DNA of 64,000 nt from Cheilinus undulatus (Eukaryota; Chordata; Actinopteri; Labriformes; Labridae): NCBI RefSeq assembly GCF_018320785.1, contig NC_054868.1:41547874-41611873 (forward strand). The letters run 5' to 3'. The position numbers were made by a program, and so were the translations under genes. Shown piece by piece: positions 55,298-64,000 of this stretch. The notes beneath the pieces are model-generated. The model was not told the origin of the DNA. It did no database searches and saw only the letters and a program-made list of their open reading frames with translations. Within the stretch, counting starts at the first letter, position 1, and each line of letters begins with the position of its first letter.

Positions 55298-56123
55298 GAT
55301 TTATTTTTTGGCATTTTTGTGCCTTTATTAGATAGAGGAGGACAGTGGATAGAGTCGGAAACAGGTTCAAGAATGGGGGAGAGACATGTGGTGAAGGGCC
55401 TCAGGCCAGATTCGAACCCGGGCCGTCCCAACCATGGGGAGCGCCTTTAACCACTAGTTCACCTGCTCCCCCATTCTATATTTTTTTATACCTCTACACC
55501 AGTGATAGCCAGGGTTGGAAGCACTGTGTTTTGGGGTTATCTATCTTCCCATTCCTGCCTTTCTTGTGAGCCAAATATCTCAAGAACACTATGAAGGGGC
55601 GCTGGTTTAGCTCAGTTGGAAGAGCAGGTGTCTGCTGTACAGTTTTGCCATAGTTTAGCTCAGTGGTTCTCAAATGGTGGGACGAGGCACACGGGTGTGC
55701 CTTGAGGTAAGTCTCTGTGTGCCTTGGGAATTTGTACAACCATGTGTGATTACTTTAACTATACAACAGCGTAAGAAACTTTTAAATGTGTTTACACTGG
55801 TGTACATTTTCTGATGATAATATCAGTGTACAGGTCCATTTGGAGTGGTTAAGTACTAGCTTTCCTCTGTTCCCATTCATTCCTAATGGCTTTGCCCACC
55901 TTCCTGACCTCCCAAGTAGCATTCAGGAACATGTGACTGCAGACAACCTATACAACTATTTCTGTTTTTAAGCAATAACATCAACTATCCTTCATCCATC
56001 AACTAGGCTTTTTCATTACTTTTGAAGACACCTGGTTTGTGTAAAGAGGTAACAGCAATGCAGTATTCTCATTTCTTTTTTTTCCTCACCACAGGTGTGA
56101 CAATAATTGACAAGCCCTTATGA
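32247..56123 (+). CDS. klhl2: Kelch-like protein 2 (Mayven), BTB-BACK-Kelch Cullin-3 adaptor (15 coding exons)
   Basis: Exons: 32247-32263, 41333-41452, 41551-41657, 41766-41887, 46671-46833, 46990-47099, 48759-48875, 51632-51781, 51896-52013, 52225-52422, 52550-52651, 54269-54397, 54513-54653, 54734-54877 and 56095-56123, giving 588 aa (human 593). The N-terminus is [20 protein letters not shown], and the BTB domain follows from about residue 45 ([20 protein letters not shown]). BACK covers about 155-260. Six Kelch repeats with DG and GG...W spacing run from about 300 to the end, closing GVTIIDKPL as in human. KLHL2 recruits substrates such as WNK kinases to Cullin-3 and binds actin. Exon phases are continuous throughout. 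Exon 1 holds only 17 coding bases and depends on a 9-kb intron; the first 6 residues are the least certain part. Confidence 0.96.
33715..33825 (+). mobile_element. LINE 3'-end fragment with (ATCTC)n tail
   Basis: CCCCAATGGGGATCAATGAA followed by a CTCATCTCATC tail resembles the common fish LINE 3' terminus 'ccccggggatcaataaag'. It lies in klhl2 intron 1. No coding sequence remains. Confidence 0.45.
33900..34950. repeat. Mosaic of hAT-type miniature repeats
   Basis: Contains CAGTGGTTCTCAA (about 33,927), a typical hAT terminus, then segments with CTGATATCCGATATGCC and a right edge ATTGTGCATCCCTA (about 34,934-34,947). Parts are related to 26.25-26.55 and 39.9-40.3 kb. Individual borders are not clear. 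Confidence 0.4.
35012..35335. mobile_element. Truncated Tc1-like element (one end)
   Basis: After TA at 35,010-35,011 the sequence starts CAGTGTTGTGAAAAAGTATT, then TGCCCCC, a Tc1-type terminus. It continues into CTAATTGTTGTGCCACCCTTGGCAGCAATAA-type sequence of that family's untranslated region (written here in parts: GTTGTGCCACCC, GGCAGCAATAA). The transposase body and opposite end are absent. Confidence 0.6.
35540..37290. other. klhl2 intron 1, nothing recognised
   Basis: AT-rich sequence with simple A-rich tracts (for example ATAATAATAACTTTATTTAT near 35,551, a possible SINE/LINE tail). No exon or RNA gene identified. Confidence 0.4.
37302..38769 (-). mobile_element. Tc1-like transposon, second family, with internal insertion
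   Basis: TA at 37,300-37,301 and 38,770-38,771 flanks CAGTGCATTCAGAAAAGTAT at the left and the inverse ACTTTGTGAATGCTCTG at the right. The minus strand retains transposase (38,469-38,233), including [20 protein letters not shown] and [13 protein letters not shown]. The coding frame is decayed and contains a poly-T/A run. A segment near 37,780-37,945, bounded by ATTATTAGGAACACCT and TAATGAAGTGGCCAGTAAG, looks like a separate small element inserted into or replacing the left half. Confidence 0.8.
39930..40300. repeat. Dispersed repeat shared with 26.25-26.55 kb
   Basis: CATGGAGGTCTGTTGGTTCA, a preceding AAAAGACTA and the following CTGATAAAGACATTTA parallel the med28 intron-3 copy in order and orientation. 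It is a probable hAT-type miniature element in klhl2 intron 1. Confidence 0.5.
41003..41112. repeat. Degenerate (CATGT)n/(CATAT)n pentanucleotide array
   Basis: About 110 bp of CATGTCATGTCATATCATGT-like repeats, 220 bp upstream of klhl2 exon 2. Confidence 0.75.
42298..43930. repeat. AGCTA-rich degenerate satellite within a possible hAT-like element
   Basis: The core (about 42,916-43,560) is dense in GCTACATTAGCTA, GTAGCT and AACGTAG words on both strands. It is bounded by CAGTGGTGCTTAAC (42,298) and GGTGTAGAACCACTG (to 43,930), which are loosely inverted and resemble hAT ends. The flanking 8-mers do not match, so the element assignment is tentative. It lies in klhl2 intron 4. A poly-A run at about 43,707-43,722 adjoins it. 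Confidence 0.4.
44885..45008 (+). repeat. Dispersed SINE-like repeat fragment
   Basis: GGTGGTGCAGTGGTTACTGC, GTGCATGCGTGGTGTCC, AGAAACATGCTTGTA and TTGGTGACTCTAAATTGCCC are landmarks of a very common fish repeat. It abuts the truncated Tc1 copy that follows. Confidence 0.5.
45010..46075 (-). mobile_element. Truncated Tc1-like transposon retaining N-terminal transposase
   Basis: A minus-strand frame (45,686-45,348) encodes 112 residues, including [20 protein letters not shown] (the helix-turn-helix/GRPR-like hook region) and [20 protein letters not shown] (start of the catalytic domain). Further minus-strand transposase sequence runs to about 45,180. It belongs to the same family as 7,176-8,071 and 57,707-58,739 but retains the portion those lack. 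The terminal repeats are lost. It lies in klhl2 intron 4. Confidence 0.75.
47451..48271. mobile_element. GACTAAAAC-rich MITE with inner insertion
   Basis: The left CAGTGTTAATTTTGTCA and right TGCCAAAATGAACACTG form imperfect inverted termini of about 17 bp. The interior is rich in GACTAAAACTAAG and ACTAGACTAAGTCTAAG words. A CCCCTTAGCCCTTATCTTAG segment (about 47,498 onward) with inverse AGGGCTAGGGCTAAGGGC text suggests another inserted element between about 47,490 and 47,830. The same repeat family forms the right half of the element at 8,275-8,760. It lies in klhl2 intron 6. Confidence 0.5.
49020..51147. other. klhl2 intron 7, nothing recognised
   Basis: AT-rich intronic sequence without a clear repeat boundary, RNA gene or exon. 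Confidence 0.4.
51148..51327 (-). mobile_element. tRNA-derived SINE, minus strand
   Basis: The minus strand reads GATGGCCCAGTGGTTTAAAG (A-box region), then GGGTTTGAGTCCAG (B-box), and then CCTTTCCTGCATGTCG and CACTGTCCTCCTCTATCAAT, with an AAAAAAGCCC 3' portion. It is one of several copies of a family in klhl2 and msmo1 introns. It lies about 300 bp before klhl2 exon 8. Confidence 0.75.
52780..54240. other. klhl2 intron 11, nothing recognised
   Basis: Includes a T-rich tract at about 52,786-52,820. No additional Kelch-encoding exon is needed or seen; phases run directly from exon 11 to exon 12. Confidence 0.45.
55226..55479 (-). mobile_element. tRNA-derived SINE with (TA)n(T)n at its 3' side
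   Basis: A (TA)n run (about 55,229-55,268) and a T run of about 29 nt precede TTGGCATTTTTGTGCCTTTA. On the minus strand the element has GGCCCGGGTTCGAATCTGG (a consensus B-box) and a decayed A-box region. Same family as 51.1 and 63.2 kb. A + strand head fragment, GGTTTAGCTCAGTTGGAAGA, follows at about 55,608-55,627. Confidence 0.75.
55600..55645 (+). repeat. SINE head fragment (tRNA-like A-box)
   Basis: CTGGTTTAGCTCAGTTGGAA followed by GAGCAGGTGTCTGC is a tRNA-like 5' half. No T-arm follows, so it is not a functional tRNA gene. It matches the head of the SINE at 27.3-27.45 kb. Confidence 0.6.
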
Positions 56124-57440
56124 CTGCTCTGAGCACCTGCAGCCTAATCTGAGCAGAGTGTGTTCTCCTGCTGAATACTGATCTTGGATCTGTCTATGAT
56201 GCCAATGCTTCACTGTTGGGCAGCATTAGCGCAGGCACTGACGAAGATGAAGAAAAATGACAAGATTGTTGTTGCAGAGGATAAGGATGAAGATTTTTGC
56301 ACTTAAACCTGCACAGAAGGAGGGTGTAATGAACAGAGGATGGGGGAGGTTGAACCCGCATTTGAATGCCCTCTTGGCAGGACTGCCACAGCGACTGTAC
56401 CACTGCAGTGTCATTGAAAACGCTACTGATATGAAGCTACTTTAACTGCAAAGTTACTTTAACTTTAGTAATGTTAACATGAACCAGCGAGGAGGAGAGG
56501 AGAGGAAGACAGAGAACGACCACTTGGGACTAAAAATCTTTGTTTCTCCTTCGTTTTTATCCTGAAATGTGTCTGAGGTTGAGTGTGCGTGTTTGTGTGT
56601 GCGCTTGCATTTAAAGGTGCTCCTTTGCTTGCACATGTGAGCATGTGTGTTTGTGTGCATCTGAGTTTCTCTGTGGTGGTTTGACGCCGCATGAATGCAC
56701 TCCGTCTGACCTCTGATCTTTTACAGTGTTGCAGTGTGCCTGAATGTCGAAGTACAACCCTGTTTTTCTTCTTCTCCTGTGTTACACCTCAAGTACTGTT
56801 AGTGGACAGAGCACAGCTGTTCTCGGATCAAAGAAATCCATTTGAGGACTGATGGTTCATCCGGTTGTGTTAGCCGGCATGAACGTCAAACTTTCTGAGA
56901 GGAAGTTGAAGACATGTACATTTCTCCCCAAAAAAGCTACTTTTACTGGAATAAAAGTCGTCTAGGAAAGGAGAATAATTGTTCATGTTGCCAAAAACAG
57001 TGACAGACGGAGGGAGAAGCTGTTTGAGCTGCAAACAGGTGGATGTATCAGTCATCTTTGCCGTGGTTGTAACCCCTAACGACAGCCTGAACTCTCTGCA
57101 TGGTCCTCGTTTCTCTCCTCTCCTTTTGGTGTAGCAACCTTATTAACTACTGCACACCCTGACGTACTATGAATGTGCCAATTTTAATATGTCTCTTTTT
57201 TCTGTCTCTCTTCTTTACTACTTTACTAATCTGTTCTCTCTCTTTCTGGAAAGTGACCAAACCTGCTCTTGTGTTTCTTTTTCTTCAGTCTCTTTCTCTT
57301 TCCTCTCCTCCTATAACGAGAAAAAAACCTGCTATAATAGTATCTGGTATTGATGTTTCTTGTCAGTGTATTGAGGAATGTCATGTAGGCTAATGACTTT
57401 GCAAATGTTTCATTACTTGTTTTATATTATCATTAATAAA
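56124..57440 (+). terminator. klhl2 3' UTR with poly(A) signal
   Basis: Sequence after the klhl2 stop, free of obvious transposons, up to AATAAA at 57,435-57,440. It contains a CT-rich tract near 57,180-57,310. UTR extent is inferred from the hexamer. Confidence 0.5.
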
Positions 57441-57706
57441 TATGCTTCTTGTATTTAAAGCTGTGAAATGATATAATCTGTTTTTAAAACTTTGCCAAAT
57501 CAGTAAAACATTGAAATGGAAAAACACGTTGTGTGAGTTTTTTGTAGTCGTAATGTGATGGATTGTTTTGCATTTTCAAAATAATTTCCAGTGTTTGGTT
57601 TTTATACTTTTAATACTAGGGATGCACGATATTGGATTTTTGCCGATATCCGTTATGCTGATATTTTCACATTAATTTTTGTCATACCAATACTAATACC
57701 AATGTA

Positions 57707-58739
57707 CAATGCCTTCAAAAAGTATTTACCCCCTTAAATGTTTTACCCTTTTATTGGTTTTATAAATCAATCATGGCTAATATAATTTGACTTTTTTGAC
57801 AAAAAAATCCAAAAACCTCTTTTAAAGTGAAAACAGATTTCTGCAAAGTTATGTAGATTAAAAATGTAATGTAAAATAAATGACTGCATAGATATTCACC
57901 CCCTTCAATTCAGTATTTACTAGCTGCATCTTTGGCTGCAATCCCAGCACTGAATCTGTGTGGATAGGTCTTCATCAGGCTTGCACATCTGGACACTGCA
58001 ATTTTACTCCATTCGTCTTTGCAAAACTGCTCAAGCACTGTCAGGTTGCTCAGGGATCTGGCGTGAACAGCCCTTTTTAAGTCCAGCCACAAATTCTCAG
58101 AGTCTCTCCCATCTCAGCTGCTGAAGTTTGTAACTCCTTCAGAGTAGTCATAGGGGTCTTGGTGACCTCTCTCACCAGTCTCCTCCTTGCACGGTCACTC
58201 GGTTTGTAAGGGTGGCCTGAGTTTGGCAAATTTACATACGTGCCATATTCCTTCCATTTATCAGTGATGGATTTAACTCAACTCTGGGGGATATTCAGTG
58301 TCTTGGAATTTTTTTGTATCCATCCCCTGACTTATAACTTTCAATAACCTTTTCTCTGAGCTGCTTAGAGTGTTCTTTTGCCTTCATGGTGTAATGGTAG
58401 TCAGGAATACTGATTAACCAGTGACTGGACCTTCCAGGTGCCTTTATTCTACAATCACTTGAGACACATTCACATTCATGAGACTACTAGCACTGATTTG
58501 CTGTACCTCTGTTGAATTAGGTCAGTCATTTTAAAAGGGGTGAATATTTATCCAATCACCTAATTTACTTTACATAAATTTATTTAATTTACATTCCTTT
58601 GAAAAAATCTGTTTTTACTTTGACATTAAAGATGCCGTAATGTAATTTTTTTAAAAGCCAAATTATGTTGACCATGATCGATAAAATCAATAAAAAGGTA
58701 CAACATCAAATGGTGGTTATTGCTTTTTTGTAGACGCTG
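57707..58739 (-). mobile_element. Internally deleted Tc1-like transposon
   Basis: TA at 57,705-57,706 and 58,740-58,741 flanks CAATGCCTTCAAAAAGTATT and an inverse-type right end that includes GTTATTGCTTTTTTGTAGAC. Same family as 7,176-8,071 and 45.0-46.1 kb. The N-terminal transposase region is present in decayed form on the minus strand. The sequence jumps near 58,097 from the far-5' flank type to AGAGTCTCTCCCATCTCAGC, so a block of the catalytic region is missing. Confidence 0.75.
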
Positions 58740-58741
58740 TA

Positions 58742-59270
58742 CATTTTGACTAAAAGCAGCAACACTGCTACCTCAATTTATTTTCATCAACGTGTTACCT
58801 GTTATTATCATAACTACATATTTCTGATTTTCAATCACACATTTTCATGTACTGTTTTTCATTGAGTTTAAAATGTTTGAGTTTTTAAATGAATGTGATG
58901 CAGATGTCTGAAAACCATTACCACCCTATCATATACCAAGAAGCACAGTGGTTTAAACACTAAATTATAAACATGTAAATGTACTGGACATAAAACAGTT
59001 AGCAGTTAGAATATGAACAAAGAGATGCACAGTAGTAGGCAAGAATTGTATAGGCAAAATGTAAGGTTGATGTTGACATATTTGAGAAATAGATGTAAAC
59101 AGACATTATGGTTTAATTTTAGATTAAAAAGTACAAAGTAAAACAACTTTTTTCAATCTGGATGGACTTAAAAAGATCATCTTTCTTTCAGACCCTTTGT
59201 AAAATTTACCAAAGCTGACTTCAGAGGTAAACTCCGCTACAAATTAAAATCAACACACGTATGACTACAG
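58742..59270. other. Intergenic, nothing recognised
   Basis: AT-rich spacer between the Tc1 copy and the msmo1 promoter. Confidence 0.45.
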
Positions 59271-59339
59271 CTCCTCAGACCACCCCATCTCTTCCCTCAT
59301 TCGGCCCGTTCTTCACTTCCAACGTTATGAAAGCAAAGC

Positions 59340-59533
59340 TCGTATCTGATTGGCCGTTGCTGTAGAAACCTCCAGTCTCACTATCATCACTCCATCACGC
59401 GGACCAATCAGAAAAGCCGCTCGGCCCCGCGACGTCAGTCTCCTTTCCACTCGGCCAATCACATTACTCGATATTACTGTACTTCACCCAGCCCGACCGC
59501 CTCTCGCTCAGGTAGACGGGACACAGCGAAAAG
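59340..59533 (+). promoter_or_regulatory. msmo1 promoter and non-coding exon 1 with SREBP/NF-Y-type sites
   Basis: Three CCAAT boxes are present: ATTGG at 59,349-59,353 (inverted), and CCAAT at 59,404-59,408 and 59,455-59,459. ATCACTCCAT (59,386-59,395) matches the sterol response element ATCACCCCAC at 8 of 10 positions. GACGTCAG at 59,431 is CRE-like. NF-Y plus SRE is the known architecture of SREBP-2-controlled sterol genes, which suits msmo1. A consensus donor AAAAG|GTGAGAG follows 59,533, so a non-coding first exon probably ends there. Confidence 0.6.
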
Positions 59534-60402
59534 GTGAGAGTCAACCAACCGTTGTTTTGCTGCAAATATGAACTGTAGCTGAATTTGCTAATGAAGTAGT
59601 TGGAAATTAGAAGTATTTTGTTGTAATTTAAGCGAATAATTGAAGCCATGTTCGGCGACTGGTTGTGAAATCGTGCGCAAAATACAAAGGTACGTCTAGT
59701 TAAACTGAAAACGCAGCAGCTGTTAATTAATAATAATGTAATAGCCTACTGTAGATGTTAGCTAGCGATAGTGAAATCCATGGATAGAAGCTGTTAAACA
59801 GAAGAGATGAAGGGGAATAGACAAAAATAATGAGCTGTTTCGCTGTCAAAGTGTCTTCTGTTTAGATATAGGTTAATGTTTGACAGATGTTGATATTAAA
59901 TGCCTGCAGTTGTTTTTCATTATGTTGAGTTGTGTTGCACTTAATGACCTTAAACGTTTAGATTTGGTTTGATTATGTTCATATAATTTGGCAATGAAAT
60001 TTAGTTAAAGTTGAGAAAAGTAATCATGAATGAAAACAACTACAAAGCCTCAAGAGTAAATTACTATTGTCTGTAAAAGGAAAGGAAGTCTTTTCCTATT
60101 AGAATAATTTTATATTAGTTATTGTGCATGGTTTTGAAGTTCTTTAGCAATGCAAATGTAAGTTTACGGAACAAAAGAGGTATATTTTTGGTCTTTTCCA
60201 TGGCTATTTCCATGTCATGCTATTTCAGCTGTTCAGAGAAGGCTATTGCTATATTGCTATTGCTATATTCTTGTATAATCCAGCATAATAAACAGAGTTC
60301 CTGCAGATCCTTAAATTTTAGGAGGCATTTTGAGTAAGGCATGTCCTGAGTCAGTCCTTGTCTGGTGATACTGTTGTTTGTTTTACAAAAAGGACATTAT
60401 CC

Positions 60403-60434
<32 letters not shown>
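60403..60434. repeat. (ATT)n microsatellite
   Basis: About ten TTA units in msmo1 intron 1. Confidence 0.85.
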
Positions 60435-60435
<1 letters not shown>

Positions 60436-60611
60436 TTTACTTTATTCTGCTTTTTTGTCAAAATACCATCTAATCTATATGCACTAATTAGTGTTAATAA
60501 TTTGGTATGGTTGATATCAAAGATAAAGTTAGAAAATCATGAAATTCCAAGTTGAGATACTTCAGATGAGTGAAAAAAAGACTTTAAAGAGCAAAAAGTT
60601 GTCACAAAAGA

Positions 60612-60650
60612 GTCATATATGGCTTAAGAGCCATGCGTTGAGTATCACTG
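60612..60650. mobile_element. Solo terminus of the hAT-like element family of 148-884
   Basis: AGAGCCATGCGTTGAGTATC followed by ACTG is the inverse of the 148-184 start. Only this end was recognised, in msmo1 intron 1. Confidence 0.5.
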
Positions 60651-61162
60651 GCACAGAGTGTACCCATATATAAAGAACAAACTATTACACACAGCTAGGA
60701 TGTTAGAGGAAGGAGTATGGTGCTCTCTCTCTAATGTCTTAAGCCGAGAGTGAGATTTGACTCTTTTTATTTATGTTTTTGTGTTTGTAGTTATTTGCCC
60801 TAAATTTACATGGCAGTTCCCCCACAAAATTTGCATGCACTTTTTTTCAGGCTTACTGTTCCCCTGTCATTGCTTTGGGCCCCAGTTTTGGAATCACTGC
60901 TGCTGTGTAATGCTTTTTATTTGAGCATCAGCACCAGTGCCATGTCTATTTCACCTTTCATTATTTTTTTTTCATATGTACATCATGTCTTGTTACATTT
61001 AATAGAAAATATTTTCTTCCAGATTTTATGATTACAAACTCAAAGTGGACTTATACCACTGAATATTACCAATCTATATTTAACTGTAAACACTCCAATC
61101 TGACTTTTACATGTAACATAGTGTTTCTGTGTGTCAGTCATCTCCTTAAACTGCCAGTCACC

Positions 61163-63814
61163 ATGGCGATGAACAGCTCATCAGACATCTTGAGCTCTGC
61201 GTACTTGGCGGTGGAGTACGTTGATGCAGCACTTCCAGAGAACCCCTTCCAGCCCTCCTTGAAAAATGCCTGGGGCTACATGCTGGACAACTACACCAAG
61301 TTTCAGATCGCCACCTGGGGGTCGTTGATCGTTCATGAGTTCGTCTACTTCCTGTTCTGCCTGCCTGGTTTCCTTTTCCAGTTCATGCCCTTCATGCAGA
61401 AATACAAAATCCAGCAGGTTTGTCTGAGATTTTTGATGTCATGATTGAACTCTTTAATAGGTATGCTCCTCCTTAAAAAATCTTTGCTCTGATCACGGCT
61501 GTGTGTTGTGATGGTGTGCAGGACAAACCAGAGACATGGGAGAAACAGTGGAGATGCTTCAAAATGCTGCTCTTTAACCACTTCTGCATCCAGCTGCCTC
61601 TGATCTGTGGGACTTACTACTTCACTGAATACTTCAACATCCCTTATGACTGGGACTCAATGCCACGCTGGTGAGTACAAGTGTGATGATATAAACAAAG
61701 GAGCATGTAATATTCATACAGCACATGTCGGAAATAATTAATACAACATCTCTTCATGAGCATAACAGAAACAGGGTTAAATGGAGGCTAACTTTATAAC
61801 TCTTCTCCTTAATCATGGTACCAAGTTGGATTTTTTTATGCTTGGCTAAGTTAAGCCCTTTACAGATTGTAGTTGCACAAAAGCGCCACATTTAAGTCCC
61901 TCTATGGTTTTGGTTTTTGTACGTACATATTGCATCCTCAGCGACAGAATATTTGTTTCCCATTGTGTGAATTTACGTTGCATTGCAGTGTAAGGGAACA
62001 ACAGGGGGGAGAGTGGCAGTGCATGCAAACACACAGCAGGAGCAACCAGGCACACCCACACTCATACAACACTATCTATCTTGCTGGCTTTGACATTACA
62101 ACCCATAACAAGGACCGGGTTGGCTTTTTTATTTAACATCATAGAAACTTTGCATACTCAAATGTTCTTACAAAAGATACTAAAAAGTGTGCTATTTTGT
62201 AAGTATCTCTTCTAAACATGACAATAATGATGCCTTTATATATGTGCTGTAACAGCCAAAAACACACGCATTCAAGGAATGCTTTTTGAATTTAGAAAAA
62301 AATGCAACGAATCCCTAGAGATTGCACTGCTGGCAAAATGTCTTACCATTTTCACAAATGAACATCTGACATTTTGTAGATGACTTTATGACTTTCGGGT
62401 CCAGATGTTTTCAGGAACTTGCCTCTTAAATGCACCTCACTGCAGATTTTGTGTTCAACACACTGTCACAACTCTACATAGTTGTTGTTGGTGGGTTGGG
62501 CATTATCTTTGATAATAGTGCTTGTTTTAATGCCAATATCATTAACATGGCCTGTAAACCATTTGCATCATCTGGCCAATGGCTTGGAGGGAAGTTTTCC
62601 AGATCCTGGGAAAAATTTAATTGAAAAGATCTGCACCACCGCCCTATACAGGGTTCCTTTGGGGTCTTAGAAAGTATTACAGTTTATGAACAAGTTTAGC
62701 AAACATTAAGGCTTTTTAGAAGTTTGAAAAAAGTCTCAAACACACTAACACACAAAAAAGTCTTAGCTGTTCTTCTTTTAAGTTTTAACTGCAGTGCAAA
62801 ATGTATAAATAGGTACTTGTAGATTTTGCTTTGACTACTTTTTCGCTTAAGTAGAAAAATCACTCCCTGCATTGCCTGCTGCTTTAGGGTATCAAACTGA
62901 GGCCTTTTTTCTTAGTCTAATCTCAAAATGCTTCAAAATGTTTGGAGAAAGCTTAATTTGCATGGAACAATAAGAAACACCAATATTTTCTTTTCTATGT
63001 TGCCACATTTTTATCCTACAATGAATTTGAAGAGGGTCTTAAAGGTTATAAAGAATGATTAAATCTGATGTCAGATTTTCTGAATGTACCCTGATTTATG
63101 AAGTTATTTTCAGGAGCGAAATGTTCTTTAGTGACTTCTGTGATATTTATCAGATCTTCGGTTGTTATGACTTATGATAAGATTTATTTTGGGGCTTTTA
63201 TGCCTTTATGTTGGAGAACAGTAGATAGAGCAGGAAATATGAGAACAGAAAGTGGGGAATGACATCAAGAAAAGAGCCACAGGCTGGACTCAAACCTAGA
63301 CTCTCTGCTTGGAGGACTTTAGCCTCTGTACATGAGGTGAAACCTAGCCGCTCGGCCAGTCTGCACCATTCAGTGTGCTTTCTTAATGACGAGCTTCTCC
63401 ATGTTCTCCTGCAGGCCGTACGTCCTGGCTCAGTGTTTCGGCTGTGCTGTTGTTGAAGACACCTGGCACTACTTCCTCCATCGACTGCTGCATCACCGCA
63501 AGATCTACAAATACATCCACAAAGTCCACCATGAATTCACTGTGAGTAAAGAACACAACAAATACTATCACAGCACTGACTTGCTTTCTTTACACAGTGC
63601 CTTTATTTCCTAATCACCTACCCATACATGTCTTCATAACTCTCTTCATTTTCCTTCAGGCTCCATTCGGTATGCAAGCAGAATATGCTCATCCAGCAGA
63701 GACTCTCATCCTGGGAGCTGGTTTCTTCATCGGCATCATGATCTTCTGTAACCATGTGTTCTTCCTGTGGGCCTGGGTGTCCTTCCGCCTGTTGGAGACC
63801 ATCGATGTCCACAG
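61163..63814 (+). CDS. msmo1: Methylsterol monooxygenase 1 (C-4 sterol methyl oxidase), 5' part
   Basis: Coding exons: 61163-61417, 61522-61670, 63415-63541 and 63660-63814. The reading frame is open at the right edge after 228 codons plus two bases (human total 293 aa), so the last coding exon lies outside. MSMO1 is an ER-membrane, iron-dependent oxidase that removes the C-4 methyls of lanosterol intermediates in cholesterol synthesis. Visible features: [20 protein letters not shown], membrane segment [15 protein letters not shown] (about 55-75), [15 protein letters not shown], histidine box 1 HRLLH (H157-H161), and box 2 HKVHH (H170-H174). The third histidine box is expected beyond the window. 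ATG 61,163 has a strong context (CACCATGG) and matches the human start; MAMNSS gives a second ATG two codons on. Confidence 0.97.
61690..63180. other. msmo1 intron 3, nothing recognised
   Basis: AT-rich intronic sequence with no exon-like match before the SINE at 63.18 kb. Confidence 0.4.
63182..63370 (-). mobile_element. tRNA-derived SINE immediately before msmo1 exon 4
   Basis: Starts TTATTTTGGGGCTTTTATGC. On the minus strand it has GTTTGAGTCCAGCCTG as the B-box and TGGCCGAGCGGCTAGG as the A-box region. Same family as 51.1 and 55.3 kb. The insertion ends about 45 bp before the exon-4 acceptor. Confidence 0.75.
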
Positions 63815-63915
63815 GTAGAAAACAAAAACAGCTCCCTTGGTTATTTATTTATTTATTTTTTGCTTGTTTCTTTCTCTTAGCCTATTTCTGTAAAACTACA
63901 TACTTGTGAGGTTGA

Positions 63916-63930
63916 CCACTAGGGGGCCAC
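63916..63930 (+). promoter_or_regulatory. CTCF-type core motif in msmo1 intron
   Basis: CCACTAGGGGGCCAC is a full match to the CTCF core consensus, 100 bp after the last visible msmo1 exon. Confidence 0.45.
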
Positions 63931-64000
63931 AGAGAACACCATATGTTGAGTCATGTTATTCTATGAACTTTATGGAAGGACAGCTCCTACCTGCTGAAGT

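Noticed and set aside
55600-55645. Possible tRNA gene
   Set aside because: It has only a D-arm/A-box-like half; no anticodon or T-arm structure follows, and the sequence matches a SINE head.

Overview
The window is vertebrate nuclear DNA, almost certainly from a ray-finned (percomorph-type) teleost. It holds intron-split genes with GT/AG splice sites whose products match well-known vertebrate proteins almost end to end. The AT-rich spacers are full of typical fish repeats: Tc1-like transposons, hAT- and piggyBac-like miniature elements, tRNA-derived SINEs and LINE 3' ends. There are no operons or prokaryotic signals.

Layout: (1) 1-4.6 kb holds a hAT-like non-autonomous element with a perfect 8-bp target duplication, the first coding exon of an unidentified minus-strand gene, and pyrimidine-rich repeats. 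(2) clrn2 (clarin-2), 4,681-9,944, has 3 exons and an intron 1 packed with transposons. (3) lap3 (leucine aminopeptidase 3), 11,793-19,326, has 13 exons. (4) A composite repeat of about 3.5 kb, with another inverted-repeat element nested in it, fills nearly all the lap3-med28 spacer. (5) med28 (Mediator subunit 28), 23,365-26,927, has 4 exons. (6) A repeat-rich spacer with decayed Tc1 copies spans about 27-31.7 kb. (7) klhl2 (kelch-like 2), 32,247-56,123, has 15 coding exons, a 17-nt coding first exon and a 9-kb first intron. (8) A klhl2 3' UTR and a deleted Tc1 copy follow. (9) msmo1 (methylsterol monooxygenase 1) has its promoter and non-coding exon 1 near 59.3-59.5 kb and coding exons from 61,163; it runs off the right edge with its last coding exon missing.

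All five recognised genes lie on the + strand and look intact; exon phases close to full proteins of 233, 518, 180 and 588 aa, and msmo1 is open to the edge. They do not form a pathway: hair-cell bundle maintenance, cytosolic or mitochondrial peptide trimming, transcription, ubiquitin-ligase adaptor and sterol synthesis. clrn2-lap3-med28 corresponds to human 4p15 and klhl2-msmo1 to human 4q32, so the window spans a junction between two blocks that are far apart in human.

I found no unmistakably new biological system. The most interesting items are a compact nested-stem structure with a B-box-like sequence in med28 intron 1, the repeat that fills the lap3-med28 spacer together with the foldback element inside it, a minimal upstream ORF touching the clrn2 start, and the unidentified charged exon at 1.8-2.0 kb. 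No retroviral, LTR or other virus-derived element was recognised.
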